64,000 nucleotides of DNA from assembly GCF_958295425.1 (NCBI RefSeq), contig NC_081149.1:12176461-12240460 (forward strand), read 5' to 3'. A program made the translations under genes and the position numbers. The notes below the pieces were generated by a model. That model saw only the letters and a list, made by a program, of their open reading frames with translations, had not been told where the DNA came from and made no database searches. Positions 12,550 through 26,500 of this stretch are shown one piece after another. This DNA comes from Solea solea (taxonomy: Eukaryota; Chordata; Actinopteri; Pleuronectiformes; Soleidae). Each line of letters begins with the position of its first letter. Position 1 is the first letter of the stretch.

Positions 12550-13580
12550 GATTTGGAGTGTGTGTTTGTGTTTACATGTGCATGAGTGTAAGCCACGTAT
12601 CTAAAGGCCCCCCGCTACAGGTCATGCCATTAGGAATGTTGTAGTAAGAGTGCTTGTAGGAATGGGTAAAGACGAGGAGAGTGTGTCTATAATTCAGCAT
12701 GTGTGCCCTCTCTCTCTCTGTGAGTGTGTGTGTGAGAGAGAGAGAAGAAAGCAGCAGGTCTATATCTGTGTATAAGAACCCCTTTAATCCCAGTGGCTCC
12801 ATGATGTCGGCCATGCTTGGCTGAATACTGATCCCTCCGTTCAGCCATCGCAGGTCCGATGGGCCCCTGCTCACACATCACCACACCGAACACCACAGTG
12901 AAGAGGCAGAGGTGCAGCCAGTCGGTCACACTGCGGTGGTTTCAGTGCTACAGCTGCATCACAATCATAAATTCATCCCAACCTATAAAAACGTCCCCGA
13001 CACAAAACAGACAACACATGGAGCCGTAATGGATGAAAGGCTGTTTTATAAGTGTGCTCAGTGACAGGTCCACTTCACAGATAAGAAGGATCCATCTGTG
13101 TGTGGTCACAGTGGGGCAGCGCTACTACACTATTCTGTGGCGCCTCTCAGTCAGGAAGTGACAAGGTGGCAGCTTGCTGTAAGAATTACGAATTTATAGC
13201 CTTTTACTGATGTGGCATTAATCAAAGCAGTGGGGAAAGGCATGCGTATAGGAAGGGGGATTGGCTTTAAAATCTCACCAGTGATCTATTCTAATCATAT
13301 TTATTCATGACTATCCTGTTAGACATAATCTACTACTATTCCTGTTTGGCTGCATCCTCCGCAGTTTTGTGCTGTCGCTCATTTCTTCGACTCCCCTTTT
13401 TTCTCTTGTAGCTGTGCTGTGGAGAAAAAGAGAAACTTGAATCAGTGCGAGAGGCTACTAGATCACCCTGTTTACAGAAGCTACAGCAGCTCAGTATCAT
13501 CTGTGGCAGAGCTGCAATTTCCATCACTGGTCAACAACAAGAGATCAGGCAAAGGGTTGAGGAGATGGAGGTTTGTCATG
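12550..13580. other. 3' flank of mybpc2, no gene assigned
   Basis: Contains a CT/GA repeat near 12.71-12.75 kb and a minus-strand open stretch at 12.69-12.93 kb with a hydrophobic run but no ATG at its head and no recognised family. Nothing else is seen. Confidence 0.4.
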
Positions 13581-13586
13581 CTGAGC

Positions 13587-13618
13587 TTTATTGAAAACTG
13601 TCAGAAAGAGACTTTATT
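13587..13618 (-). terminator. Two AATAAA polyadenylation signals after mybpc2
   Basis: AATAAA occurs on the minus strand at 13,618-13,613 and again at 13,592-13,587, starting 28 and 54 nt past the TAA at 13,646. Their position right behind the read-through stop favours a terminal exon ending here. No other coding exon was recognised further left. Confidence 0.5.
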
Positions 13619-13645
13619 CTGACCCAGCTCACTCCTTTTGGATTT

Positions 13646-13867
13646 TTAGCACGATTGGAAAGGAAGTTTAGGCAGCATACCTCGAACTTCAATCTTGCAC
13701 TCCACCTCATCCTGCCCAAGATCATTGATGGCCCTGCAGGAGTATCTGCCCCCGTCGAACAAGCTTGGCTTGCGGATATTTAAAGTCAACACACCCTGGT
13801 TGTTCATCATCAGGTACTTGGGGTCTTCACCGATGATCATGTTGTTCTTCATCCAAACGATCTTTGG
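13646..13867 (-). CDS. mybpc2: mybpc2 exon 29: C10 Ig and C-terminus
   Basis: Encodes [60 protein letters not shown] and [25 protein letters not shown] is the C10 signature. After EVR there is a plausible donor, G|gtatgc at 13,680, where mammals splice to a tiny last exon (VPQ). Without splicing the frame adds [11 protein letters not shown] and stops at TAA, 13,646. Homology is certain to 13,681; the last eleven residues are uncertain. Confidence 0.9.
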   Translation of the reverse strand, partial: PKIVWMKNNMIIGEDPKYLMMNNQGVLTLNIRKPSLFDGGRYSCRAINDLGQDEVECKIEVRGMLPKLPFQSC

Positions 13868-16833
13868 CTGAGGTTCAGTGTGTTGGAAGTTGGATGCAAC
13901 ATTGTCAGGATGGAGGAGGGAGCAACAGAGAGAGTGAGAGATGTTGGGAAGGTGTGATAACAGAGGCAGAGGTGAAAGTAGGTCGACATTTCAACCTGAC
14001 AAATCTTTACCGATTTGGTCGGAAAGAAAAAAAATGTGTTCAAAGACCTTTTTGTCTCCACCTCTTCTATCTTCAGACGTATAAATATAATCCTGTTGCA
14101 AAGGCATCACAATCCTATCTGACTGTTCTACACTCAAACTCAGGCACGTAAAGCTTGCATGCTTGCTCCATTCAACACAAATCAGTGTTGATAAAATGAA
14201 TGCAGGCTGGAAGAACCTTTAGTTTCCTCATTTGCAAAATGCAGCTGAAAAATGACCTACGATATTTTCCACAAATGTAATCTACATCTAGAACAGCATC
14301 TTAAAAGGAGCGGGCATTTAATGTCCTTAATGATTTAAGATTCTTGCGAGAGCTTTTAAACATTTAACTGGCTTTTTAAATCAAAGCAAAGTAAGACCTG
14401 ATCAATGTGAGGACGAGAGGTAGCTGACAACATTGTGAAGATGTAAATACCTTGGGGCATCCACGGACGGAGCAGCTGATGGCAGTGGTGTAACCTGCAA
14501 TAACACTTCTGTCCACCAGGGGAGCTGTAAACTTGGGGGATCTGCTCATGTCTTGCTCCATGAAGGGTGCAGGGTTAAACTGCAAACCTGGATGGACAGA
14601 AATGTGCGACATGTCTCAGTTTATCTCTAACCTACTTTCTAATTTCTTACGTAACAAAGTGCAGACCAGTATGAGCTCCTCCAGTAGACTATGCTTCATC
14701 TACCAAACATTTTTCATCGATCTTTCTTGCTCATGTGAGGTCAGTATATTGTCTGGTCTTGTACTAATATTGCTAAACTTGTTTTTACCCATTGATGGGT
14801 TGAGTTGATGGATTGAAAATATTCTGAAAACAAATGTTTCTTACTGTATCATGATCATTTAGTCGACATTTGGCTAAGTTTGGATCAGTAAAGGACTTGG
14901 TCCTTGTGTCAACGAGATACGCAGCGTGACTTTGTACTGGTGCACCATGGGAATAGACTGCAGGGGTTGAAGAAACACCAGTCGCAAGGGAGTGACACTT
15001 GTCTGGCGCCCCAATCAGCTGACTATTATGGTTCTAGCTCCACCTGCACCGTACTCTGCCATTTCTCTGGTACCCCAGGGGAAGGGTACCAAAAATGGAA
15101 TGGTTTGGGACGGTTATTTTGGTACAAAATAATAGCTAACTGGACTGTTCAACTGAAGGACTTCACTGACAGCAGGTTTAAGTTTAGTATAGATAGTAGA
15201 CTTGCGAGCTCTGACAATTACTCGGTTCAATCCCATTTCACGTTTCAGCCATTCTCCCTTGAAACTAGGATTCCCCCTCACAGGAATGTGCAAAATGGAA
15301 TGGTAGGGTTAAGTAGTAGAGGTTAGGGGATTTATGCTGTTGCTGAACAAGGAATGAAGCCGTTTACAAGGACATAATCCTGATGAACACAACACAGGCT
15401 TAAACATTTGGGGGAATGATGCAGTGCCTACTGAAGAATATTTGCACGTGTTGATAGATATGACTTCATTTAACCCACCCTGAGGTATTTCACACATTGT
15501 TGTCACTTATGTTGTGTCAAATCTGGTGAAACACAAATGCATGATTGCAAACCTAGTGTATTGTTTTGCCTTGAATAGCCATACCGCATTCTGTTAGACC
15601 GACAAATTGTTTTAATTTGCAGATTATCATTTCAATTATGAAGACTGGAAAGCGACTTTTGTTCCATCTTGAGGTCAGGTGGGGCACTGTGATCAACATT
15701 TCCCACAAACAAGATTGGCTGGTTGGCTGCCAAATGTTCTGGTGGAGTAAACAAACGCAACGACACAACAGTAGCAGCATTTGGCCGGTGGCAGGTGTTA
15801 ATTTCCCAGCCTAGCTGCTTCCATAATCCACGCCGGCCAGTAATAAATGTTATTTAACACTCTGTCGAAGAATATTTCTGTTCAGCATAATCAGAGTGGA
15901 TTTAATTTTCTTTTAAATTAGATTCAAGCAATTAATCACAACCAGCAATTAATCTCAACTTGCTAGTGATATCATTACTGTGTTCTATAGTTATATTATA
16001 TTACATGACATATTTTTAGTCATTTTCGCAAGTAATTGCTAATCATCATTCCTGATTATTTCCTCTTTTCAGTGTCATACCAATTACATACCATAATACT
16101 CAGTTTATTTTTAAAGTGGACACATTGTGGCCGACAGCTCAGCTCACATTAGCTGTTCCTTGGAAAAGCAAAAGCAAACGTTATCACATTATGTTGCACG
16201 GTGCTCTGCAGGGATTTCATTACCTGTTTTGGCAATGAAGGCAGTGTTCTTGCTCATGCCAGGCTCGTCGCTGAGGCCACAGATGTTCTCAGCGTACACT
16301 CGGAAGGAATACTCGTTCCCCATGACCAGGTCCGACACGGTGCAGTTGGGCCTGCGGTTGTGCTCGTAGACCAAAAACCACTCCTGGTGTGAGGGAGACA
16401 GATAGACAAACAAAAAGGTGAGAGAGAGAGAGAGAGAGTAGGGAGGGAACCGAAGAATCTCCTATTCAACCTTCACGACCACTCATGAAACATGATGACG
16501 ACAACATTACAGGAACTTTTGCACTTGTGTGACGATGTAGGAGCACAGATCAAAGCACCGCTGGACACATGGAAAATAACAATGACGCATGAGCTGTTTA
16601 TCTTTGGACACTTATGTCTTATTCTGTCTTGTCTCATCTCCTCACTGCATAATGACAACAGTTAAGCTGTCCCTTTTTATTTAGGAATTGATTGTTTAAT
16701 CATTCACCGTGGGACATGGTCCTTAAAACCTTCTGACCTCATTGCTGTAAAATGGAGTACTCTACTGTTCACAAAAATAAATTGCAGGCTGTGACACGCA
16801 AATAATCATGATACCAGCAGAGCCACAAATAAC

Positions 16834-16877
<44 letters not shown>

Positions 16878-19800
16878 TAATAATAATAATAATAATAATG
16901 ATGATAATGATGATAATAATGATAATAATAATAAGGCTGTCCAGATGAGAAAATCATTTGAACATGTATTCATTCATTGTCTATCGCTTTATCCTCCACA
17001 TGAGGGTCGTTGGGGTCACTGGAGCCAATCCCAGCTGACATAGGGAAAAAGGCGGGGTTACACCCTGGACAATATAGAGACAAACAACTGCTGACTCACA
17101 CATTCACACCTACGGTCAATTTAGAGTGTCTCATTAAGATCTGCATGTTTTTGGACTGTGAGAGGAAACCCATGCACACACAATTCAATTTTCACTTTAT
17201 AACACTGTCTTATGCTAACGTCTGCTAGGTGCATTAGAAATATTGACACGTGATCTCAGATAGAGAACACGTGGACACTGATCACAAGGGAAAGGTTGTG
17301 CTTTATGCCGTGAAGTGGAAGGAAAATAAACTGACAAGTGACTTTGTTACAGTTGAACGGGCATTAATTCTGCATGCTCGGATTGTTGGATTTTTACCAA
17401 AACAAAACTGCTTGGCCAGTCATTTTTGCAGAACATGGCTGCCATTGAGTCGCTTCATTTGAACCCCACATCTCTACTATATCATTGTCTATACACTTGT
17501 CGTCATGCGTACGTTAGTCTTCTTGTCAGCCCTCTGAATTGTGTAGCCGATAATCTCGCAGTTGCCGTCGTCTTTGGGCGGCTTCCACTCCAGCGCGGCG
17601 TTGAAACCCCACACGTCTGTGACACGCACATCGATGGGAGGACCAGGCTTTTCTGGTGGAATGGTGACAGAGGTGAGACAGAGTCAGAGGATTTTGTGTG
17701 AACGGGACAGGTTCATTAGACAATCATGAGAGGAAAAAAAGAGAATAATCAGCTGTCTGAGGTAACTAAATCTTATTTCCCTGACTGTATAGAAATGCAG
17801 GCAAGCTGTCTGAGGTAGTGAGAAAGAGAAGTGATAAACACTTCTGGAGCAGGGTAGTTGATTTCTTCCCCCTTCTCTCTCTCTCTCTCGCTCTGTAGAG
17901 AGGAAGAAATCAACACACACAGCAGGAGAGATTTTGCAAGGATTGACAGACTAGCGGAGCAAAAGACAAAGGTTCAAGGAAAGAAACTGATAGCTGCATT
18001 TATAAATAGAAGAACTCTTGACATAGAAGTGACAAACTGAGAGACAGTAAGCTTTGCCTGGCTGAATTACACAGCAGGAGAATGCAGTGCATTCATCATC
18101 AACCACTCTGTGTGGCCTGTTCTATACACAGCACAGTACAGAAATACGGCACAACATAGTAATGTATTTGCCATAAATCTTGATATGAGTGCTCTCCTCT
18201 CTCTGTGGAGTTCAGTATAGACTGTGAGCAGAGCAACTGCTTTAGCCTGTTAATCCTTTATGTAGCGTCTCATGCTGAAACAGTAGGCTGACAGAGCCGT
18301 TGGGGGGGGTGGTCTGATTAGACGAGTCACAGCCTTTCATTAGCTCAACCTTCTTAGCAGAGGAAGTGACAGAGTAACCCTCAAAATCCAAACCTAATCC
18401 CAGTCTACATACAAATAATCCCAGCAAAGCTCTGCCAAATAATCCAAACAGTAACCTGACCAAGGGAGACAGGGCATAAACCGAGGAATGATATGGCTGC
18501 CACAGAGCAGGGATAATGCAAGAGCGTTGACTCAGCGCTTTGATGATTTGCTCTACTCTAAGTCCCAGAGTCTTAGAAGTGTAAAATTAGGAGTCATCAT
18601 CAAATTAGAAAAGAAAAAAATGTGACATTTCACAGATTAGGACTCCAGTCATCATCTCCTTCCAAAAAGGTTATTAACTGTGTACCACGTGAAGTTTTCT
18701 AATCTTGGAGAGAGAACTTGCAACCTGGAAGAACATGTCTTTAGGTGAAGTGGAGAGGGTGCTGGTGCTGTGGCAGGACTGACCTACTATCTGAATGAAT
18801 ATGTCGGCGTTGTCCAACATGTTCTCAATCTGAACAGACAGGGTGTACTTTCCAGAGTGGGTTCTCTGTGATGAACGGATGAAGAGGATGGTGTCCAGGC
18901 CACTGGTACGAATGCTCACCGATTTGTCTTCTAGGGGAACGCCATCTTTGAACCAGGTCACGATGGGATGAGGTTTACCCTGCAGGGACAAGCAAAGTCA
19001 TGAAAAAGAATTGTTTCCAAGAAAAAGCTAATCTGTGAGTCTGAGATTATCATAGTCCAAGTCAATCTCTGAGTTTTGACCACGGTTAGTCACGATTGTG
19101 AAATGTTATGTGGTGTCCTGCTCTTGTAAATTGTGTCTTAAGAACAGAGTAATGTGAGTCCTCTTTTGTCCAACGTGTAGCCACATCCTCGCTCTCTTAC
19201 AACAATCTTTTCATCTGCTTTCTTAATTACAGCAAACGCGTCGCCTTTGCTACATTAGACTTCTTTTCACTATAGTCACTGTCGAATGTTGTGAGGCTTC
19301 TTGAGCGCTTGCATGTTCCACTGTGAGCAAAGATTATAGATCTACATTTACATTTCAGAAGGCACCAGTATTGCTGCCTCACAAATGTGTGCCTTTTTTT
19401 TTTTAACAACATAAATAGCAAATTACTTCTGTGAGGTCACAGTGACCAAGGTCTCAAATCCAAATTTGAATATAATCCTCCCAAAGTGTCACTGACACTG
19501 AGACAACAACGAGACAGACAGCAAGACAACATGGAATGCCTCCACATCTAAAAATCGTCATCAAATTGGATTTCTCAATTCCACTATCAGAATGGTCAAC
19601 CAAACACTTAAAGTGTTTTTTTCTTCTGTCTTCTTGGTCCAATTAGAGACCTTGACCTCACAGCAAACTCCTCCCTTTAAGCCTGATGTTACTCTGCCAT
19701 TGGGAATCTAGTCTGTGTATTCAAAATTGGGCATTGGAGAAAGCCAGAGCTTGATCAGATCTCAACTGACCTGGAAGGGGATGACCAGGTTCACCTTCTC

Positions 19801-20523
19801 GCCCACAACCTTGATGAGCTTGGTCCTCAGCTGTCGAGGCAGGCGGATCTTTGGGTTTTCTGGTTGCAGGACACAGGAGAGATGGCAAAGGTAAAATGTG
19901 TGTATGTGTGTGTAATGTGGAGTGAGTATGTTATGTATACAAGAAGTATAAATAATTGAGACATTGGAATACACGGCGGAATGATTCCATTTTAGATTTA
20001 GCAGTACATGGTAGAAGAAATAGCCCATGAGAAGATTTAGCGGAAGTGTATGATGACTAACACCTAGCATTTTAAGCTTGATAATTGGATGTTTGTTTTA
20101 GTTTATTTCCACCGTGCAGTACTTTTGTGGCTGATCATGGTGTCAGTGGCACATAAGTGTTGGCAATTTAGTTTCAACAGATGTAGATGTATTCGCTATT
20201 TTGTAACAAAAAGACCAAAATGTATCTATTCAATTTCTGTGTTAGGGAAAAAACAAACAAACAAACAGAGAATTTCAAACACATATCTGACCCACGATCT
20301 CTCTGATAGTGACTGCCTGGGCGGTCGTGGCAGGGGGACTGCAGCCAGCAATGTTTACAGCTGTAACTCTGAAGAGCATCTTCTCTCCCACTGGAAGATC
20401 CTTCACTCTGTACTGGGTTTTAGACACTGGTGCCTCATTGGCCTGCACCCACTGGTCACCTGAGGTCAGGAGAGAAGGTGTCATTCAGGAACAAATCAAT
20501 CCATAATATATATATATATACTG

Positions 20524-20554
<31 letters not shown>

Positions 20555-23500
20555 TTGTATATATACATATATATATATATACATATATGTATATATATAC
20601 TGCAGTAATATTATATAACAATATTATTTAATAATATTCTTCACAAATGAAATGTTTCACTGCGCATTCTTGCATATGCTGTTTAAAATAATAATGGTGA
20701 TTTATTTGCAAGATCAAATTATGACACGATACCTACTATTTAGCTAAAAACGATAAATAAAATAGAATTGGGAAAAGAAAAAGTCAAAGTCAAATAAATC
20801 CTACATCATACATACATACAACAACCCTACATCATTATTTTTTTGTTAAATGAACAGTGTGTTCTGGCCTTGCACGTTATTGCTATTGTTGGTATTATAG
20901 TTATAACAGGTTTGTTAATAAATACAGCCTGTTTAATCAATTCCTTACACATTTTTGCCTGTTTTTTGGTTTTAGAAAAGCTAAAATAATACAAGAAGAC
21001 AAGAATGCGTCGTTCAACTAAAGCTTTTTGAATAAACTAATTCAAATCCTGCCAACATTGACATATACAGGAAAATAGAAATAAATTGTTTGCACAAAAA
21101 TGTTTTGTGGAACTTGCTAAAAAGTTTTGTTGCGCCAAAAACGGCAGTTAAAAGCTAATTGTCAATCATAGTGATGAATTAGATTTTAATGCAGCCTTTA
21201 GTTACAAATGATAAACCGTCAATAAGACCTTAACATTAAGTGGTATGTACAGTATGTTTGCATGTATTTACTTCCTTCTTTGCAGTACTCGATGATGTAC
21301 CCATCGATGCCTCCTGCGCCGATTTTCTCTGGAGGAAGCCACTTGAGTGCACAGGTAGTGTCTGTCACATCATCCACCATGAGACGAGTGGGCTCACTGG
21401 TGGGGGCTGAGAGAGACAGGACCTAATTAATACATTAATACCCAGTGTGTATTGAATGGCAGGTAGGTTAAGCTGCTTCGATGAGCACTGTGTGGAAAAC
21501 CTCTGTTAATTAACCATTCGGCTAATGACAAATGGCAACGCACCGATGGGCATGAAGGGCTTTGAGGTAGCGCTGGGCTGTGAGACACCGATGCCGTTGA
21601 CTGCAAACACTCTCATCTCATAAAGTACACCTTCAATCATCTTCTTAGCCTCGTATGTGGTGGACTCATAAACATCAAAGTTGAGCTTGGTCCATCTGGA
21701 TGAGCCCACCTTCTTCCTCTCCATCAGGTACCCTGGAGGAAGCAATAGCAGCGTATGGTGAAGTAATTAAAAAGGGCTCAGTGTTCTTTGGAACGGAGTT
21801 AAAAACATTGCACTGTAATAAACAGGGAGCTTTCTAAACTACTGTTTTTGTCCCAGGAGGAAGACATCAGATGTGAAGATTAGACACTGCGAGTTCCAGA
21901 TGTACCTTTAATAGGAACGCCGCCGTCATATGGAGGAGGATCCCATGTGATCGTGCCAGTGTCCTCGCCAATTGATACGCATTTGACATTCTCAGGAGGA
22001 TTGGGCACATCTGGAGAGGCAGGTAACAGTTAGAAATGGAAAGAGAGGCAGGATGAGAGAGAGAAAATGGAGAATGTGTGGCTAGGAGAGATGGAGAGGA
22101 GGCATTTAAGCATGTGTGCAGTGAGAGAACAAACTTATATTAGCTGCAGAATTTATAAATAAATATACAGTATGTGGGTTTTCTTTAAAACTAATCAAAT
22201 AGTTTATCAAGTTTTAGTTACATTTTTAAATAATTTTTTTTTAAATTACATCATTGTCAGTTCAGAGTAGTTGGTTTAACTACTACATGTGAGGCATCAT
22301 TAAAACAATCTGTCTGTTTGGTCTGAAAAAACAAATGAAATCTAATTAGGAAGCTTGAAACTTGTTTACAACGAACATCTTTTCTGTTTTATTGGTCTCG
22401 AAGTTATCTATGATTTTAGGGTAATTGTTACTCGTAATGCTCAACAATACCCTCATTTTATAATTGAACAAAGCACACTATGGCTAATGATGTAGTAGTA
22501 GTAGATTGTGTGTTGGGTTTTTTTAATCACATGACAACAAATACAAAACAGTGGCTTCCTTGAAAGTCTGAAAGCATTCACATGAAGCATGTTTTATGTT
22601 TTCTTTTTGCATCAATATTCTCTTTACTAATAATTTCAGTGTAAAACAACTCAGCTCTTAGGAAACCAGGAAAAACAGAACATGATCATCAAAAGGCAGA
22701 TATATCAGAAAAAAAGGACAAAAATGATAACAAGCCACTGACCCACGACCCTGATAAAGACATCAGCCTTGTCCTCTCCAGCAGGGTTGGTCACAGTGAT
22801 GGAGTAGAGGCCTTCATCGCCTTTCTCCGCCCCCTCTATTACAAAGCTGCTCAGATTCTTCCTCGACTCCACGCGGACTCGTCCCTCTGTCTCAGACACC
22901 ACCTACAAGACATGGGGAAAAACAAACTGGTGTCACATGATGATGATACAGCTGCCACAGTGACAGGTGATTCAACCTGTCCACTTCACGTTTCACTCCT
23001 CCTCTGTGCTCCTCAGCGAATAACAGTGGAGTTATCTTATTGATGCACAAAGGCTGAGCACATCTGAGTGTTTATGAAGTGAACAATGAGAATAATCTCT
23101 GTTTTTTTTTCTCTCACGTTGTCTTCTTTCATCCAGCACACTGTGGGCGCCGGTTCTCCTGTGATATCGATGTCAAGGCGGAGTTTGTTTCCAGCCACCA
23201 CAGTAATGGTGTTCTTGTTGCCGCCACTGGTGTCCAGGTGGATTTTGGGAGGATCTTTCATGAGAGCAGAAGAGGTCGTTCAGGTGAGGAAGATGCGTGC
23301 ATGCATCAAAACATGCGTCTCATGCTAATAAAGAAAACAAAGTATAATTTCATTCATAATTGATCCCTGTCAGTCATCCGTAACATCACCATACACTCCT
23401 AGTGTGGATGAAGAGCAACGCAGAGGGAGACTCTTTTTTGTGTGGTAGTGGTTAGCCTGAGCAGTGAAGTACAAATACTTTGTTATGTTAAGTTAAGTAC

Positions 23501-26500
23501 AATATCATGTATCTGTACTTCTATTTCTAGCAATTTCTACTTTTATTCCTATACAACATACGTTACTCATTACTACGAATAAAATCCGAGGAAGAAGAGT
23601 TGGTAAAATGGTCTGTATTTATAAATAACTTTTCTCTTTGGTCTTGATGATGACCACTCAAAGCTGCTTTACACTACAGTTATTCACCCTTTCACTCTCA
23701 CATTCATGCAGCACATATCTACGTGCAGCGCATTTTCTATTACACTTTTTTCGCACCTATTCACAGCCGTCAGGAGCAACGTGGGGTTAAGTGCCATGCC
23801 AGGACACATATATAGACCGTGGAGCCAGGAATTGAACCCACGACTCCCTCTACCCAGGAGCTACCGCCGCTTTAGATTCTAACTTTTTTAATACTTTTAC
23901 TTCTAACACTTACGTACATTTTATATCAGACAATTACTCTTGATATTTAAGTACATACGTATCTATCTATCTATCTATGGATAAGATAAATGTGAAACAA
24001 CATTTACCTTGTCGGGGAACATAATCAATCTTGATCTCTGTGGATGAAACACATACAAAAAAACAAACAAAAAACACAACTGAATTCAAATTCTGATGTG
24101 GTTAATGTAGCTACAGAGAATGATTCATACAGTATGTTCTTTTTTATACGTTGGCTTTCATGTAGCTCTCACCCAGGAAGTTGAGTTTTGCAGAGAGAGA
24201 CAGTGCATGGCCGTCAGGGACGAAAGTGTAATCTCCAGCGTCCGAAGACTTCACATCATCAATTGTCAGCTTGTGGACCCTGACACATTACCAGATGTTA
24301 CCGAGGAGACAATATTTGTTGTGACCCACAATTATGCAAAAGAGAGTTGCCGTGGTAACGTACTCCGTGAGGCAATATGGCAGAGTGAAAAATATACAAA
24401 ATGGCTTTAACCTTGTGTGACTGCTGTTGTTTCCCACCAAAGGCTGCTCTGACGGGAGGGATTACTGAAAGAAGCTGCAGACCCTGGGGTGTGTAGGCTG
24501 TGCTGTGCTGTGTGTGTGTGTGTGTATGTGATCCATGGTTTTACAGAATCCAAAAATGGGTCAAATACTGAGAGAAAGCATTGGAAATATTGTAGTTTGG
24601 CGTGCCATGTGACAGACACTGCTTATTGTATAGAGATAGATATATGCATAGAGAGTTTAAAGAAAACTCTCCGGGATTCAAACATGAACCAACAGCAGTC
24701 CGAACGTAATTACCTTCCAATATGTGTCATTTTGATACGATCGCTGGCGATCACTTCGACGCCGTCCTTGAACCATTTTCCCGTCACTTTCTCATCAGAC
24801 ACTTCACACTTGAATACGGCCTGTTCAGCAGACTTTACTGTCAGGTCAGCTATGCTCTGCAGAACCTCCAGCTCCGCATCTGGAGCAGAGACACCGGAGA
24901 TCAGTACACAGTGTAGCATACAAATGTTTCCTCACACACTGCAGAGATAGAGATACTGTGGCACTATACGCTTCATTATACGTCATTAGTTTATCATGCA
25001 AATGTAAAGGAAATGAACTACATAATGTAATGTACGAGGGATACGAATGACATCAATATCTTAAGTTTCAGGAATAATTTGTCATTCCCAATTTGACCAA
25101 TTTTCCACTTTCTTGGGAGAGGAAGGCATAACTCCTCTATCTAGTTTAGCTTCGGACAAATTATGGAAACTGTGCAAAGGTGACACAATCTACCTACCAG
25201 CACTTAAAGTCCACTATGAACATGTTTTCTCATAATATATTGTTTTTACGCAGTAAAAATAGACATTTCCTGTTTTTGGTTGTGGTCCAGAGAGCATCAG
25301 ACTAACTGTTAACTATTTTTTTAAAACTTGCCACCTGGTGCACTCTAACTGTCCAGTATATGGAGGGACGACAGATTTTTTCCTCACAGGCTAATCAATT
25401 TAGGAGATTCGTCTGGCTTGCAGGTTTGCGGCGGTTGAGGCGGCCCAGGATCTGAAGGGCGAGAACTGATTCTCAGCCATTAGTTTTGGAGGTGCAAATG
25501 CAAATTAGCACGATGAATAGGGTGATACAGGGGGAGCAATATAAATTACAACATGAGTTATGACTAATTTATTGCTTTTAATGCTTGTCAAAATGGAAGA
25601 CATCAAGACCCACTGATGTGTACATTTTCTTTAACTTCTCAAATAGTTGTTTGGTGTCTGTAACTTTCCGCTTCAGCTGACGTAAGACACATTGTATGGT
25701 AGTATGGTATTTTTTCTTCCTTCCTTATGCCTATTCTGATTTGTGCTGCGCGTGTATTTGAACGTGCAAAATGCATAAAGGAAGCCAGATGTTTTTAACT
25801 AAACTACTTGTTGGGTTGTTGGGATAGATTACCAGTGAAGCTTTTCACCTCGAAAAAGATAAAGAGGGTATTGGACTGATTGTCAAATACCCATTCACAC
25901 ACTGCTGGCACAGCCATCAGGGGCAATGTGGGTTTGAGTGTCTTGCACACATCTGCATAAAGACTGGTAATCAAACCAACAACCTTCAAGTTGAAAGACG
26001 ACTCACTCGACCACTGAGCCACTCTCGTTTGATGTACACCTCCATCCATTTAAAATAATATATTTGTGCACTCAAAAGATGCTGCATGTAAACGGCCCCT
26101 AACGATGCATGATTAGATTTTCACCAAAATGGTTGTAATGATATTGAGTTAGCATAGAATAAACTTTATTGTCATTGTGGACACAGCGTACGAATTGGGA
26201 GCACTGCTCCGTGTGGTTCATCAGAATGATTTTACTGTTACTATGAAGTCGGTCAGAATGCATTTCCCTATGATGAAATAATCTCTGCACCGAGGATGTT
26301 ATACTGTATATATTATGTTCATGGGAATGCTGTGTAGGCAACCACCCATTGTTAATATTATTATTACTATTATTACTATTATTGCCTTTAATCATTGACT
26401 TTTTATAGCAGTTGATGATCAGCTATTACTGTAGATCCACATGTAAAGGGGTTAGAAAATAGATTTATGTGGTGAGAGTATGAATATTCTTTTCACTGAG

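Noticed and set aside
16769..16957. Minus-strand open frame rich in Tyr and His
   Set aside because: Produced by the (AAT)n microsatellite.
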